Shown here piece after piece: positions 25,215 through 34,150 of a stretch of 64,000 bases of DNA. The position numbers were made by a program, and so were the translations under genes. The notes below the pieces were generated by a model. That model did no database searches, was not told the DNA's origin, and saw nothing but the letters and a program-made list of their open reading frames with translations. The DNA is from Nonlabens agnitus (GTDB lineage Bacteria > Bacteroidota > Bacteroidia > Flavobacteriales > Flavobacteriaceae): assembly GCF_002994045.1 (NCBI RefSeq), contig NZ_MQUC01000003.1, positions 1,898,501-1,962,500 of the forward strand. Reading direction: 5' to 3'. Numbering within the stretch: position 1 is the first letter of the stretch; each line of letters opens with the position of its first letter.

Positions 25215-25965
25215 CGATCCAAATTTCTTGAGGATAGCGCACTCTGGTAAGATATAAACCTTGAGCCGGTGCACTGGCGCCAGCTTTGCCTCTATCTTTC
25301 GATTTGAGAATGCGATGCATATCTTCAACTTCCAATTTCCGGTAGCCTACTTCCAACAAAGTGCCTACCACTGCTCTGACCATATTTCTAAGAAAACGAT
25401 TAGCGGTGATGTGAAAAATTAGTTCAAAACCATTTTGTTCAAAGCGCGCCTCACTGATGTCACAAAGATAGGTCTTTACGTCTGTGTTCGTTCTCGAGAA
25501 GCATTCAAAATCAGTATAGTCCAATAGAATGTCTGCTGCTTTTTGCATGAGTGCTATATCAGGTATTCTATATAAGATATACCTTGATTTGTTTTTAAAA
25601 GGGTCTGGTCTAAGATGAAAGCGGTATTCGTAAGACCGATGTGTTGCACTAAATCTCGCATGCGCTTTGTCGGTCACTTTTTTTATTTCAAAGACACTAA
25701 TATCCTTAGGGAACCAGCGATTGAGACGATACGTCAATTGAATGGGATCCAATTCACCTTCCAAATCAAAATGCGCAAACATTTGGGTCGCATGAACTCC
25801 CGTATCGGTTCTGCCCGCTCCAGTGACATAGGTTTTCGCTCGCAGCATTTTTGACAAGCCATCTTCCAGCACTTCTTGCACGGAAATACTTTGCGGTTGT
25901 CGCTGCCAGCCATGATAGGCCGTACCGTCATAGGCAAGCTCAATAAAATAGCGCTGTTTTTGCAT
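25207..25965 (-). CDS. truA: tRNA pseudouridine(38-40) synthase
   Basis: 252 residues with YDGTAYHGWQRQP, the catalytic GRTDTGVHA motif (Asp nucleophile) and C-terminal FLRNMVRAVVG, all diagnostic of TruA, which makes pseudouridine at positions 38-40 of many tRNAs. It is first in a three-gene set with the PH-like and ABC genes. Its upstream gap is filled with a degenerate hexamer array. Confidence 0.96.
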   Translation of the reverse strand: MQKQRYFIELAYDGTAYHGWQRQPQSISVQEVLEDGLSKMLRAKTYVTGAGRTDTGVHATQMFAHFDLEGELDPIQLTYRLNRWFPKDISVFEIKKVTDKAHARFSATHRSYEYRFHLRPDPFKNKSRYILYRIPDIALMQKAADILLDYTDFECFSRTNTDVKTYLCDISEARFEQNGFELIFHITANRFLRNMVRAVVGTLLEVGYRKLEVEDMHRILKSKDRGKAGASAPAQGLYLTRVRYPQEIWIDE

Positions 25966-26263
25966 GACTGCAAAGGTAGTTGTTCAGAATCTGAATTCGA
26001 ACTCGAACTGAACCCGAACTCAAACTCGAACTCGAACTCGAACTTAAAATTGAAATGGAAAGTTAAAAAGGGTAAAATCGATAAGCAGCTATAATCCTGG
26101 AATCATCAGCATGAAAACCAGTATCGAGCGGCAGTCGAGGTATGGTTGTCTTGACCTGACCTCGTGTTTCTTGATTTCAATCATCAATCGTGAACTTGAA
26201 CTTCAACTTCAACTTCAACTTCAAAATTCGTGTTTTATAAATTCGCCATCCTAACTTCGCTTC
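25966..26263. repeat. Intergenic gap with two degenerate hexamer arrays
   Basis: From about 25985 to 26046 there is an array of GAACTC-like units and from about 26190 to 26224 another of GAACTT/CAACTT units. Between them is unique sequence. The gap separates divergent genes truA and a phosphodiesterase. A TAACTTCG box at 26253-26260 just before the ATG resembles a weak -7 element. Confidence 0.75.
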
Positions 26264-26752
26264 ATGAAAATTCTACTCCTTTCAGATACACACAGTCATT
26301 ACGATGCCTTTATGGAAAAATATATCCTGCAGGCTGACGAAGTCTGGCATGCCGGAGATATTGGCAATCTAGAAGTGACTGATAAGATAGCTGCTCTCAA
26401 ACCTTTAAAAGCCGTATATGGAAATATTGATGACGATAAGGCAAGAACCCAATTTCCTTTGCATAATCGATTTGAATGCGAAGGAATGGATGTGTGGATC
26501 ACCCACATAGGCGGCTATCCTGGACGGTACAATCCCAACATCAGACAGGAAATCTATAGCAACCCGCCAGATGTGTTTATTTGCGGGCACAGCCACATTC
26601 TCAAGGTAATCAATGATAAAAAGATCGATTGCCTACACATGAATCCAGGCGCTATAGGCATTCATGGCTTCCATAAAAAACGAACCATGCTCAGGTTTAA
26701 GATTACTGCTGGGAAGATTTCAAATTTGGAGGTTATTGAAAAGGATCGGTAA
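26264..26752 (+). CDS. YfcE/MJ0936-type metallophosphoesterase
   Basis: 162 residues with LLSDTHSHYD, HAGDIGNLE, YGNIDDDKAR, THIGGYPGRY and CGHSHI, the five metal-binding blocks of calcineurin-like phosphodiesterases. Small single-domain members act on phosphodiester substrates, often cyclic nucleotides; the substrate here is unknown. A terminator-like hairpin follows. Confidence 0.93.
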   Translation: MKILLLSDTHSHYDAFMEKYILQADEVWHAGDIGNLEVTDKIAALKPLKAVYGNIDDDKARTQFPLHNRFECEGMDVWITHIGGYPGRYNPNIRQEIYSNPPDVFICGHSHILKVINDKKIDCLHMNPGAIGIHGFHKKRTMLRFKITAGKISNLEVIEKDR

Positions 26753-26768
26753 CTAGAAAAGCTTACAA

Positions 26769-26801
26769 CATAAAAAAGCCGGAATTGAGCTTCCAGCTTT
26801 T
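26769..26801 (+). terminator. Likely terminator
   Basis: AAAGCCGGAA and TTCCAGCTTTTT form an imperfect stem (one mismatch) followed by T residues after the phosphodiesterase gene. Confidence 0.65.
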
Positions 26802-26925
26802 TAACCTCAAACTATCAAGAAAAATCCCCCAAAATTTCTTGAACCGATTTGATTCCTCAAACCTAATTCAATTTCTTAGAGGTTTTATTTACAATACATA
26901 ACTGCCGCCTATTTCAGGATAACTG

Positions 26926-28857
26926 CTATCGCTCTAATTCGAGCCTTACCAGAGTTCCATGTTGTGAATAGCTTATCTGTAGAGACTTTTCTGGATCATA
27001 ACCCAAAAAAGATAATCGTTCCCGAACCAGTTGCGTGCCCTTGGAAACGTGATGCTTGTTATTATGGAAACTGGCGTCACCTATTCCGTTATCTGTGATC
27101 GTGCATTGATAGGTCTGCGAGTTGATGACGGCAAATTCTATTCTTATTTGCGGTGATTCTATGCGCGAGGGAAAGGCGTGAATAAACGCATTTTCAACAA
27201 AAGGTTGCAAGATCATTGTTGGTATATGCGTTTGTGTCAACGACAGCTCAGGATCAACAATGAATGTAACCTCAATACGGTCTGAGAATCTGGCATTTTC
27301 AAGATCTATGTATCTCTTTAAATACGCGATCTCATCCTCTAACGTATTCAAGGGCCGTTCTGTGTTGTGCAAATTGGACCTGATCAAATCTGAAAATGTG
27401 CCCAGGTATTTCATGGCCCGATCATTCTCATTATTACTAATAAAATACTGGACAGAGTTGAGTGAATTAAAGATGAAATGTGGGTTCATTTGAGATAACA
27501 ACGCCTCCATTTTAACTTCTTCAATTCTCTTAGTGACAGACTCCTTTTCTAGAGCTTTTTGATAAGCACGTTTTCGCTTAAAGCGAAAATAAACTATCAA
27601 AATCACCATAGACACTAAAAAGATCACTGCTAGAAACAGATTGCTTTTGTAAAATGGCTTTGCGATATGAAACTCTAGGATTTTCTGATCCATTTTGTAA
27701 CCCGTTGAAGCATCATCGATCTGGACAAATAATTGATAATCGCCAGAATCCAAAAAAGGCAACGTAAGTTTATTCTCTGGTAATTCTATCCACGAATTGC
27801 TCTCATATAATCGGTAACTATATTTCAGTTTTCCCGGGAACGGATGGTTGTTGGTACTCAATTGAAGATCTAGCGAATTCTGATCATGATTCAAATTGAT
27901 TTTACCGTTGATCATTTCAGCTGCGTTGATCTCTGTACCATTGATCATCAAAGATTGCAGGCCTATGTGGTCTACCCTATTTTTCTGATTGAGAACTGCA
28001 TCCAGTTGTATAGAATAGCTACCGTGATCACTTGCTAGATGCAATATGCCATCATTTACAAAACCATTGTAGATTTTAGAATCGACTCCTTGCTCCTGAT
28101 TCATAAATATCTCACGATCACCATTGTGAAATACTATTCCTTGTGATGTGCCCAGAATGATGAAATCCTTGTAGGAAGAAAGAAAGGTGATGGTTTTACC
28201 ATGTGATGGATCACGATGGATCTGGCTTGCTTTAAATGTTGAGTCGTCATTGATAATAAATACATCACCGTCTTCATTGGTGACCGCTTTCCTACCGTCG
28301 TTTAGTCGAGTAATGAACCTTAATCGTTTCTCGTTCCAAATATTGTTTTCTGCTAATGAGATAAACTGTCCATCTTCATAGACATATAAACCATTGAATA
28401 TAGAAGTGAGATAGGTTTTATTCCCATTTTGAAAGTTGCCAACCACAAACCTAGGGTTCTCCATAGATTTGGACTCATCGTAGTACGTGTAACGTATGGG
28501 AGAAACACTATGATAAACCCGCGTGCCATGATAAAAATTAGGCTCTATCAATTGGCCATCTGCTGTAAAATTGAATTCCAAAGCGTGAACAGGCATATAG
28601 TTGATGAGTGCTCCAGACCCATCAAAATGATACATACCGATAGAAGTGTTTACCCAAATAGTACCACCGTTTTCTTTGATGCTATAGAAAACAATGTCCG
28701 TTGCAGGAGTATCGTACCTTAATTCATAAAAGTAATCCTCGTATTTAGGCAGATCATTAGGATTGCTCTCAACATATTCTACTTGCCATTTTTTGAATTG
28801 GTTAGCGTCAATAGTAATGCTGCCTATTCGCAACGCATCATTGTATAGGGTAATCAT
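26926..28857 (-). CDS. LytS-type sensor histidine kinase, C-terminal fragment of a frameshifted gene
   Basis: This 643-residue frame holds later propeller blades, a Y_Y_Y-like beta domain, a membrane segment near residue 410 and a His_kinase domain with PHFIFNSLNSVQYFI plus HATPase region NAFIHAFPSR and DNGIGD. In-frame sequence continues upstream of the ATG to about 28915, showing that it is the end of a longer gene. Its partner is the LytTR regulator encoded upstream. It could not make a normal sensor unless translated from an internal start. Confidence 0.8.
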   Translation of the reverse strand: MITLYNDALRIGSITIDANQFKKWQVEYVESNPNDLPKYEDYFYELRYDTPATDIVFYSIKENGGTIWVNTSIGMYHFDGSGALINYMPVHALEFNFTADGQLIEPNFYHGTRVYHSVSPIRYTYYDESKSMENPRFVVGNFQNGNKTYLTSIFNGLYVYEDGQFISLAENNIWNEKRLRFITRLNDGRKAVTNEDGDVFIINDDSTFKASQIHRDPSHGKTITFLSSYKDFIILGTSQGIVFHNGDREIFMNQEQGVDSKIYNGFVNDGILHLASDHGSYSIQLDAVLNQKNRVDHIGLQSLMINGTEINAAEMINGKINLNHDQNSLDLQLSTNNHPFPGKLKYSYRLYESNSWIELPENKLTLPFLDSGDYQLFVQIDDASTGYKMDQKILEFHIAKPFYKSNLFLAVIFLVSMVILIVYFRFKRKRAYQKALEKESVTKRIEEVKMEALLSQMNPHFIFNSLNSVQYFISNNENDRAMKYLGTFSDLIRSNLHNTERPLNTLEDEIAYLKRYIDLENARFSDRIEVTFIVDPELSLTQTHIPTMILQPFVENAFIHAFPSRIESPQIRIEFAVINSQTYQCTITDNGIGDASFHNNKHHVSKGTQLVRERLSFLGYDPEKSLQISYSQHGTLVRLELER

Positions 28858-28883
28858 ATCACCGTCCAGCTGCGCAAAATCGA

Positions 28884-29495
28884 CTACCCTATCGTGATTT
28901 GATTTTTCAAATGGACTGATTGATCCAGTCTGATTTCGTAAAACCCATTATCCAAAGTACTAACATATAACAAATCAAACTCACGTTGCACCGCAAGTGA
29001 TGTTACTTGAGCACTTTCAACATCAAAGAACTCATTTCGCAATTCAAACCCACCTGGCACTAACTCATAAATCCCACCATCCTTAGAATAGATTCCCCAA
29101 CCAGCTGCAAAAAGCCTATCCTCCAATGGCTCATAATCCCAGAAAATAGAATTGCCTTCAGGTTTCATTTTTCTCAATGTTGTTATATCTGAAAAGCCTG
29201 CTATGGAAACAGTTTTATAATACTGCTTGCCACTTAAATAGATAGAATCTTTAAACTGAGAAGCGCCATAGAGATACTTTTCCGCCCGAACGCGATTTAA
29301 TGAGATTTTATCCTCATCGAGTGCCACCTTGTGAATCCCATCATCATAGGTGATCACATAAACCTCATTTTTGAGCTCTAAAAATCCTTGAACGTTGAAG
29401 GGATCGTCAGGGTTGGAATTAGGATCGTAGGTCATGATTCGGTCAGGACGACTCATGTCGATCACCGCAAGTCCATCGCTGGTTCCTACGTACAA
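28884..29495 (-). CDS. Propeller sensor, middle fragment
   Basis: 203 residues from a TTG codon, all beta-propeller-like (YVGTSDGLAVID, YVSTLDNGFYEI). In-frame coding sense runs further upstream to about 29600, joining the N-terminal fragment. Not an independent gene in my view; see the merged entry. Confidence 0.4.
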   Translation of the reverse strand: MYVGTSDGLAVIDMSRPDRIMTYDPNSNPDDPFNVQGFLELKNEVYVITYDDGIHKVALDEDKISLNRVRAEKYLYGASQFKDSIYLSGKQYYKTVSIAGFSDITTLRKMKPEGNSIFWDYEPLEDRLFAAGWGIYSKDGGIYELVPGGFELRNEFFDVESAQVTSLAVQREFDLLYVSTLDNGFYEIRLDQSVHLKNQITIG

Positions 29496-29881
29496 CCATT
29501 CATCGTGAATAAATAGCTGGGTAACCTCTTGATCTGGTAATTGATCATTATGAGCGTAGGGAAGAATTTTGTTGTCCTTAAAGTAAATAACCCTTTACCA
29601 TAGCTGCCTATCCAGATATTCCCATAATCATCTTGATTAATTGCCCAGATATTATTCTGGGTAAGGCCATCTTCCTTGAAATAGGAATCTACCTGATCGT
29701 TAAATTTCCTGACCAGACCGTTATCAGTTCCTATCCATAATGCGCCATCCTTGGCAATAAATAGAGTGCGCACCGTATTGTTAGGTAGGATGTCGCGATC
29801 AGAAAATTGAGTAGATGGATATTGTTGCGTAAAACCAACTAAAGAAACCAGCAGGCAACAGAGTAAATTATGCCATTTCAC
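29486..29881 (-). CDS. Propeller sensor, N-terminal fragment
   Basis: 131 residues with a signal peptide (LLCCLLVSLVGFTQQ) and two-component-regulator propeller blades (AKDGALWIGTDNGLVRKF, DDYGNIWIGSYGKGL). The last about 30 residues after GKGL are out of frame relative to the family. The start overlaps the upstream LytTR gene by 14 bases. Confidence 0.55.
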   Translation of the reverse strand: MKWHNLLCCLLVSLVGFTQQYPSTQFSDRDILPNNTVRTLFIAKDGALWIGTDNGLVRKFNDQVDSYFKEDGLTQNNIWAINQDDYGNIWIGSYGKGLFTLRTTKFFPTLIMINYQIKRLPSYLFTMNGCT

Positions 29882-30620
29882 TAATGCGGTTTTTGAAATA
29901 AGCCAGTTTACGTTCTGATACTTTCACTAACGTACCATCTCGCAACTTCACCTCTTTATCTGCATTTACAAAAGATCGCACTTCGTTTAGATTGATGATA
30001 TATGAATTATGCACGCGGCAAAAATCCTTTTCTGGAAGACACTCTTCAATAGCCTTCATGGAACTAGTCACGAGTTTTTTAGCCTTGTTTTGAAAATAGA
30101 ACTGGCAATAATTTCCGGCTGCCTCCACATGTAAAATATCCTTGAGCACCACCACTTCAAATCCTGTAGGCGTATTGAATACGATCCGTTCCTTACTTCG
30201 CTTATTATCCAGATAATCTGTAAAGACATCAAATTTCTCTAGAATAGCTTGTTTGTGCTCACGTGTTTTTTGAAATCTGGTGATGGCTTGGCCTACCTTT
30301 TCTGGATCTAGCGGCTTGAGTAAATAATGTAATGCGCTGCATTCAAAGGCTCTGATAGCATAGCGATCATAGGCCGTCACAAAAATGACCTCAAAATTTA
30401 TCTCGTCAAAATACTGCATGAGCTGGAAACCATCTTCTTCTGGCATTTGTATATCCAGAAAAACGAGATCCACTTTATTATTCTTGATGGCCCGGACTCC
30501 TTCTTGGACAGAGCTACAGCTTTCCACCAGGTGCAGTTTTGCGCCCAGCTCCTTTTCTAGAAGGTTGGCAAGAAACATTCTTGCGTTTACCTCATCATCG
30601 ATAATTACCACATTAATCAT
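29868..30620 (-). CDS. LytTR-type response regulator
   Basis: 250 residues: receiver domain with IIDDE at residues 6-10 and phospho-acceptor in FLDIQMPEEDG near residue 55, then LytTR DNA-binding domain with HVEAAGNYCQFYF and FCRVHNSYIINL. It pairs with the downstream LytS-type sensor, whose gene overlaps by 14 bases. Since the sensor is frameshifted, the regulator may be orphaned. Target genes unknown. Confidence 0.94.
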   Translation of the reverse strand: MINVVIIDDEVNARMFLANLLEKELGAKLHLVESCSSVQEGVRAIKNNKVDLVFLDIQMPEEDGFQLMQYFDEINFEVIFVTAYDRYAIRAFECSALHYLLKPLDPEKVGQAITRFQKTREHKQAILEKFDVFTDYLDNKRSKERIVFNTPTGFEVVVLKDILHVEAAGNYCQFYFQNKAKKLVTSSMKAIEECLPEKDFCRVHNSYIINLNEVRSFVNADKEVKLRDGTLVKVSERKLAYFKNRISEMA

Positions 30621-30690
30621 GTTTTAAATGTAGGAAAAAGAAATGGCAGATGATGAGCTGGTAGGAAGTAATGCAGATTAAAAGTGAATT

Positions 30691-30706
30691 CGCTTTCGCG
30701 GAAGCG
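30691..30706. repeat. 16-bp palindrome copy, intergenic
   Basis: CGCTTTCGCGGAAGCG, one mismatch, upstream of the LytTR regulator gene and downstream of the DUF4293 gene. Confidence 0.85.
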
Positions 30707-30728
30707 AACTCAATAAAAGCCTCATAAA

Positions 30729-30764
30729 ACAAAAAACCTGCAGGGTGGCGCCCTACAGGTTTTC
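30729..30764 (-). terminator. Terminator of the DUF4293 gene
   Basis: AAAACCTGCAGGG pairs with CCCTACAGGTTTT apart from one mismatch. The A-run provides the U-tract on the minus strand. Confidence 0.8.
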
Positions 30765-30791
30765 ACACTAATAGTACTAAGATTCTTGTGT

Positions 30792-31202
30792 TTATCGTAG
30801 TCGATCCACAGATTTTACGAGTTGTTCATCCTTTCTTATAGCCCTATTTGCAAGGACCAGTAAAACGATAGATAGGATAGGAATGAACATCCCAATGCCT
30901 TTCTCTGCAACCGCCGTCGCTCCAGACATCGTTAGGGCTCGATATACGAAAACTCCTAGCAAAATGAAATTCAACATTATGTTCAAACGGTTGATCACGG
31001 TTTGTAGCTTTCTATTCTTATACAAGAAAATAGCAAAGATCGAAATTATGGCACTTGCCACAAAGGCACCAAAATAGGAATTTTCATCCATCGCCACAAC
31101 TTCATTTCCCTCACCATCAATCCATAGGCTTACCAGAAATATCAAACCACCACTACAAGCAGCGGCAAGGATCAACCATATGGTCTGTATTCTTTGTATC
31201 AT
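30792..31202 (-). CDS. DUF4293 family membrane protein
   Basis: 136 residues with four membrane segments, starting MIQRIQTIWLILAAA and ending with a charged tail. This matches DUF4293, a Bacteroidota-specific family commonly found divergent from rho, as here. Function unknown. Confidence 0.88.
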   Translation of the reverse strand: MIQRIQTIWLILAAACSGGLIFLVSLWIDGEGNEVVAMDENSYFGAFVASAIISIFAIFLYKNRKLQTVINRLNIMLNFILLGVFVYRALTMSGATAVAEKGIGMFIPILSIVLLVLANRAIRKDEQLVKSVDRLR

Positions 31203-31305
31203 GGTGTAAAGCCTAAATTTTCTTTAAAGATGGACAAAAATACAGTTTACAGGCAAAAAACAAGGGTTGGTAAACTTTTTTTAGCGTATCATTGTAGGAC
31301 ATTTC

Positions 31306-31332
31306 AGTTAACCACCTCTTATTAGGTTAACT
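31306..31332. promoter_or_regulatory. Perfect inverted repeat in the rho upstream region
   Basis: AGTTAACC and GGTTAACT with an 11-base spacer, about 80 bases before the rho start. TTTCAG and CTGAAA flank it. It could be an operator or a leader hairpin controlling rho. Confidence 0.5.
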
Positions 31333-31410
31333 AGGGACTGAAAATTTTTCTGATAGATTCCAGTCTCATTTATCCCTCAAGAAAATTTACATACACTTTT
31401 CCATAATTAC

Positions 31411-33186
31411 ATGTTTCAAATAGCTGATTTAAAATCAAAGAAACTTCCTGAACTACAGGAAATTGCTCAAGGATTGAACGTTCCAAAATTTCGCACAATG
31501 CGCAAATTGGACCTAGTCTACAAAATCCTTGACCTACAGGCCGCTAATCCAGATGTGGTGAAAAAATTAGATACTGACGATAATTCAACGCCAGAATCTC
31601 CTAAGCAAGACGCACCTAAAGAACGTAAACCTAGACCAGCGCCCAAAAAGCGTGAACCTAAAGAGCGTAAGGCAAAAAATCAAAATGACTCAAACGATAA
31701 GTCGTCTGATCAAAACGATGCCGATTCCAAAAACGACAAGGCCAATAACAAGCCTAATCCACGTCAAGTAAAAAGCAAGGATTCTACCAACAAACCGAAT
31801 CCTAGACAAAATAAACCACGCGACAACAAGGATTCTGATAACAGAAACGACAAGAACGGTAATGACAACCGTAACGATAACCGTCGTGACAACAAGAATG
31901 ATAAGGACGGCAATGATAATCGCAATGATAATCGTCGTAACGATCATAATGATAAGGATGGCAACGACAACCGCAATCCACGTCAAAAGAACCAACGCAA
32001 CAACAACCAAAACAATGTGCCTAAAGGCAATAAGGATAACCGTAATCGCTACCGCGATCCAGAATTTGAATTTGATGGAATCATCGAGAGTGAAGGTGTT
32101 CTAGACATGATGCCAGATGGTTATGGTTTCTTGCGCAGTAGTGACTACAATTACTTAGCATCTCCAGATGATATCTATGTATCTCAATCGCAAGTACGAT
32201 TGTTTGGGCTGAAGACTGGTGATACGGTACTAGGAATGGTACGTCCACCTAAAGAAGGTGAAAAGTATTTCCCACTCATCAAGATCTCACAAATCAACGG
32301 TCTAGACCCAAGTGTGGTGCGTGATCGTGTTTCTTTTGAGCACTTGACACCATTGTTCCCAGATGAGAAATTCAACCTGGCAGAGCGACGCGCAAGCGTC
32401 TCCACAAGAGTAATGGATCTGTTTGCACCGATAGGTAAAGGACAGCGTGGTATGATCGTGGCACAACCTAAAACGGGTAAAACGATGCTATTAAAAGACA
32501 TCGCTAATGCTATCGCTGCCAACCATCCTGAAGTGTATCAATTGATCCTTTTGATTGATGAACGTCCAGAAGAAGTAACCGACATGCAACGTCACGTTGA
32601 CGGTGAAGTGATCGCCTCTACTTTTGATAAAGAAGCTCATGACCACGTACGTGTGGCTAACATCGTTCTTGAAAAGGCAAAACGCATGGTAGAATGTGGA
32701 CATGATGTCGTGATCCTATTGGACTCCATCACGCGTCTTGCAAGAGCTTACAATACGGTACAACCAGCTAGTGGTAAAGTACTCTCTGGTGGTGTGGATG
32801 CTAATGCATTGCATAAACCTAAGAGATTCTTTGGTGCGGCTCGTAACATAGAAGGTGGTGGATCACTATCGATTATCGCTACAGCATTGACAGAGACTGG
32901 TTCTAAAATGGACGAGGTAATCTTTGAAGAATTTAAGGGAACCGGTAATATGGAGCTGCAACTGGATCGCAACATTTCCAACCGTCGCATCTTCCCAGCC
33001 ATTGACCTTACTTCATCCTCGACACGTCGTGATGACCTATTACTCGATAAAGACACAGTACAACGCATGTGGATCATGAGAAAATACCTGGCCGATATGA
33101 ATCCTGTAGAAGCTATGGAATTCATGTCTCAACGTATCAAGCAAACTCGTAACAATGAGGAGTTTCTTGCGACCATGAACGACTAG
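31411..33186 (+). CDS. rho: Transcription termination factor Rho with long disordered insert
   Basis: 591 residues, well over the roughly 420 of E. coli Rho. Residues 1-45 are the N-terminal Rho_N helix region, residues about 50-216 are a low-complexity insert rich in Asn, Asp, Arg and Lys with repeated NDNRND units, residues 221-293 are the RNA-binding OB fold, and the RecA-like ATPase carries AQPKTGKT near residue 352 and [11 protein letters not shown]. Inserts of this kind are known in Bacteroidota Rho and have been linked to phase separation in Bacteroides. A terminator follows. Confidence 0.97.
   Translation: MFQIADLKSKKLPELQEIAQGLNVPKFRTMRKLDLVYKILDLQAANPDVVKKLDTDDNSTPESPKQDAPKERKPRPAPKKREPKERKAKNQNDSNDKSSDQNDADSKNDKANNKPNPRQVKSKDSTNKPNPRQNKPRDNKDSDNRNDKNGNDNRNDNRRDNKNDKDGNDNRNDNRRNDHNDKDGNDNRNPRQKNQRNNNQNNVPKGNKDNRNRYRDPEFEFDGIIESEGVLDMMPDGYGFLRSSDYNYLASPDDIYVSQSQVRLFGLKTGDTVLGMVRPPKEGEKYFPLIKISQINGLDPSVVRDRVSFEHLTPLFPDEKFNLAERRASVSTRVMDLFAPIGKGQRGMIVAQPKTGKTMLLKDIANAIAANHPEVYQLILLIDERPEEVTDMQRHVDGEVIASTFDKEAHDHVRVANIVLEKAKRMVECGHDVVILLDSITRLARAYNTVQPASGKVLSGGVDANALHKPKRFFGAARNIEGGGSLSIIATALTETGSKMDEVIFEEFKGTGNMELQLDRNISNRRIFPAIDLTSSSTRRDDLLLDKDTVQRMWIMRKYLADMNPVEAMEFMSQRIKQTRNNEEFLATMND
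31858..31980 (+). repeat. Degenerate tandem repeats encoding the Asn/Asp/Arg insert of Rho
   Basis: Units such as GATAATCGCAATGATAAT and GATAAGGATGGCAATGAT repeat with variation, suggesting expansion by slippage. Confidence 0.7.
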
Positions 33187-33207
33187 ATTCAAATAATATC
33201 CTACCTA

Positions 33208-33237
33208 GAGCCTCACTTAATTGTGGGGCTTTTTTCG
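33208..33237 (+). terminator. Terminator of rho
   Basis: AGCCTCAC pairs with GTGGGGCT (one G-T pair) followed by a T-run. A palindrome copy follows a few bases later. Confidence 0.75.
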
Positions 33238-33241
33238 TGTT

Positions 33242-33257
33242 CGCTTTCGCGAAAGCG
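33242..33257. repeat. 16-bp palindrome copy, intergenic
   Basis: Exact copy directly downstream of the rho terminator, in the extended form TTCGCTTTCGCGAAAGCGAA. Confidence 0.92.
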
Positions 33258-33430
33258 AATTTCTCGAAAACCTCATCCATGAACCTAATGGAATGGGTAT
33301 TTGACAACATCAATTACATCCAATAAAGACTATTTTAAAAACTTCTGAAAATTTCAGGACCAGATCATAATCTGGCAGTCGTTTGTGCGTTGTTCCAGTA
33401 ACTACCCTATAAAACCCTAAAGTAATTAAC

Positions 33431-34018
33431 ATGAAAAACCTCATCTACACCGGCTTGTTCATAAGCGCCATAGGCATCGCGCAGGATCAAACCATGGATC
33501 AGAATCCTATAGACAATCAGTTTGAAAAACTAATTTCTGAAAGCAATAACTTCAACAACTATAAAGTCGTTAAGGAAAGTGATCTAAAAAACTTAAGAGT
33601 AAATACCTCTACCTACATCCTAGAGCTTAATGAGAGAATTGAGCAACTAGAAGAAAGCGTTGCTCTTGAAAAGCAAGCTCAAATTCCATTGCAAGAGCAA
33701 TTAACTGCCGCAAATACCAACGTCGAACAGTTAAATGCAGAAAAAGATGCCATCTCCTTACTGGGAATAGCGATGAATAAAGATGTGTACAACATTATGG
33801 TATGGTCCATCGTCGGTTTGCTAGCCATTGCTCTTGTATCAATCGTCTTGCAATATCGCAAGAGCAATGCGGTAACCCAACAAGCTAAAGCAGAGCTTGC
33901 CACTAGCGAGGCAGAACTTGAAGAATTGCGTCGCAAGTCCATAGAAGAAAAACAACGTCTGGGAAGACAATTACAGGATGAGCGTAACAAGCTGTCCCGT
34001 TTGAAAACAGCTAATTAA
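33431..34018 (+). CDS. Membrane-anchored coiled-coil protein
   Basis: 195 residues: signal peptide or N-terminal anchor (IYTGLFISAIGIAQ), a periplasmic coiled coil (residues 60-110), one membrane segment (VWSIVGLLAIALVSIVLQY) and a cytoplasmic charged coiled coil. Similar flavobacterial proteins are sometimes labelled tRNA (guanine-N1)-methyltransferase, which the sequence does not support. Function unknown. It is a single gene with its own terminator. Confidence 0.7.
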   Translation: MKNLIYTGLFISAIGIAQDQTMDQNPIDNQFEKLISESNNFNNYKVVKESDLKNLRVNTSTYILELNERIEQLEESVALEKQAQIPLQEQLTAANTNVEQLNAEKDAISLLGIAMNKDVYNIMVWSIVGLLAIALVSIVLQYRKSNAVTQQAKAELATSEAELEELRRKSIEEKQRLGRQLQDERNKLSRLKTAN

Positions 34019-34038
34019 ACTTCTTATTTTTAAAATAC

Positions 34039-34075
34039 GAAAAGTTCCAGGCCTTAAATAGCTTGGAACTTTTTT
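34039..34075 (+). terminator. Terminator of the coiled-coil gene
   Basis: AAAAGTTCCAGGC pairs with GCTTGGAACTTTT, one mismatch, then a T-run. Confidence 0.82.
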
Positions 34076-34102
34076 ATGAATTGAACTATGATAAAATAAA
34101 AA

Positions 34103-34130
34103 AAAGCTTCCCTTGATGAGAAGCTTTAAA
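34103..34130 (-). terminator. Terminator of rpsT
   Basis: AAAGCTTC pairs with GAAGCTTT, with a leading A-run that becomes a U-tract on the minus strand; it ends about 20 bases after the rpsT stop. Confidence 0.75.
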
Positions 34131-34150
34131 AATTCTAATGAACTTACAAT

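Larger units (their letters stand above)
26926..29881 (-). pseudogene. Two-component propeller sensor kinase (LytS type) broken by two frameshifts
   Basis: Three consecutive frames on the minus strand together make one protein of about 980 residues: signal peptide and first propeller blades (29486-29881), middle blades (28884-29600), and Y_Y_Y, membrane and kinase parts (26926-28915). The first break is near 29598, where an extra G in the GGG run would restore the frame. The second lies between about 28890 and 28915, where an added A in an AAAAA run would restore it. Both look like one-base losses in homopolymers, so either a true pseudogene or sequencing error is possible. It overlaps the LytTR gene by 14 bases. 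Confidence 0.75.

Noticed and set aside
27571..27590. TTTTCGCTTAAAGCGAAAA as another copy of the 16-bp palindrome
   Set aside because: It shares only the outer arms and has a different centre, so I do not count it as a family member.
29590..29610. Programmed -1 frameshifting as explanation of the sensor break
   Set aside because: The AAAGGG site lacks a proper slippery heptamer in the zero frame and a second shift would be needed, so mutation or sequencing error is simpler.
31690..32010. Antisense frame of 106 Ile/Val-rich residues opposite the Rho insert
   Set aside because: It is the reverse complement of the Asn/Asp/Arg repeats and only looks like a membrane protein because of codon composition.
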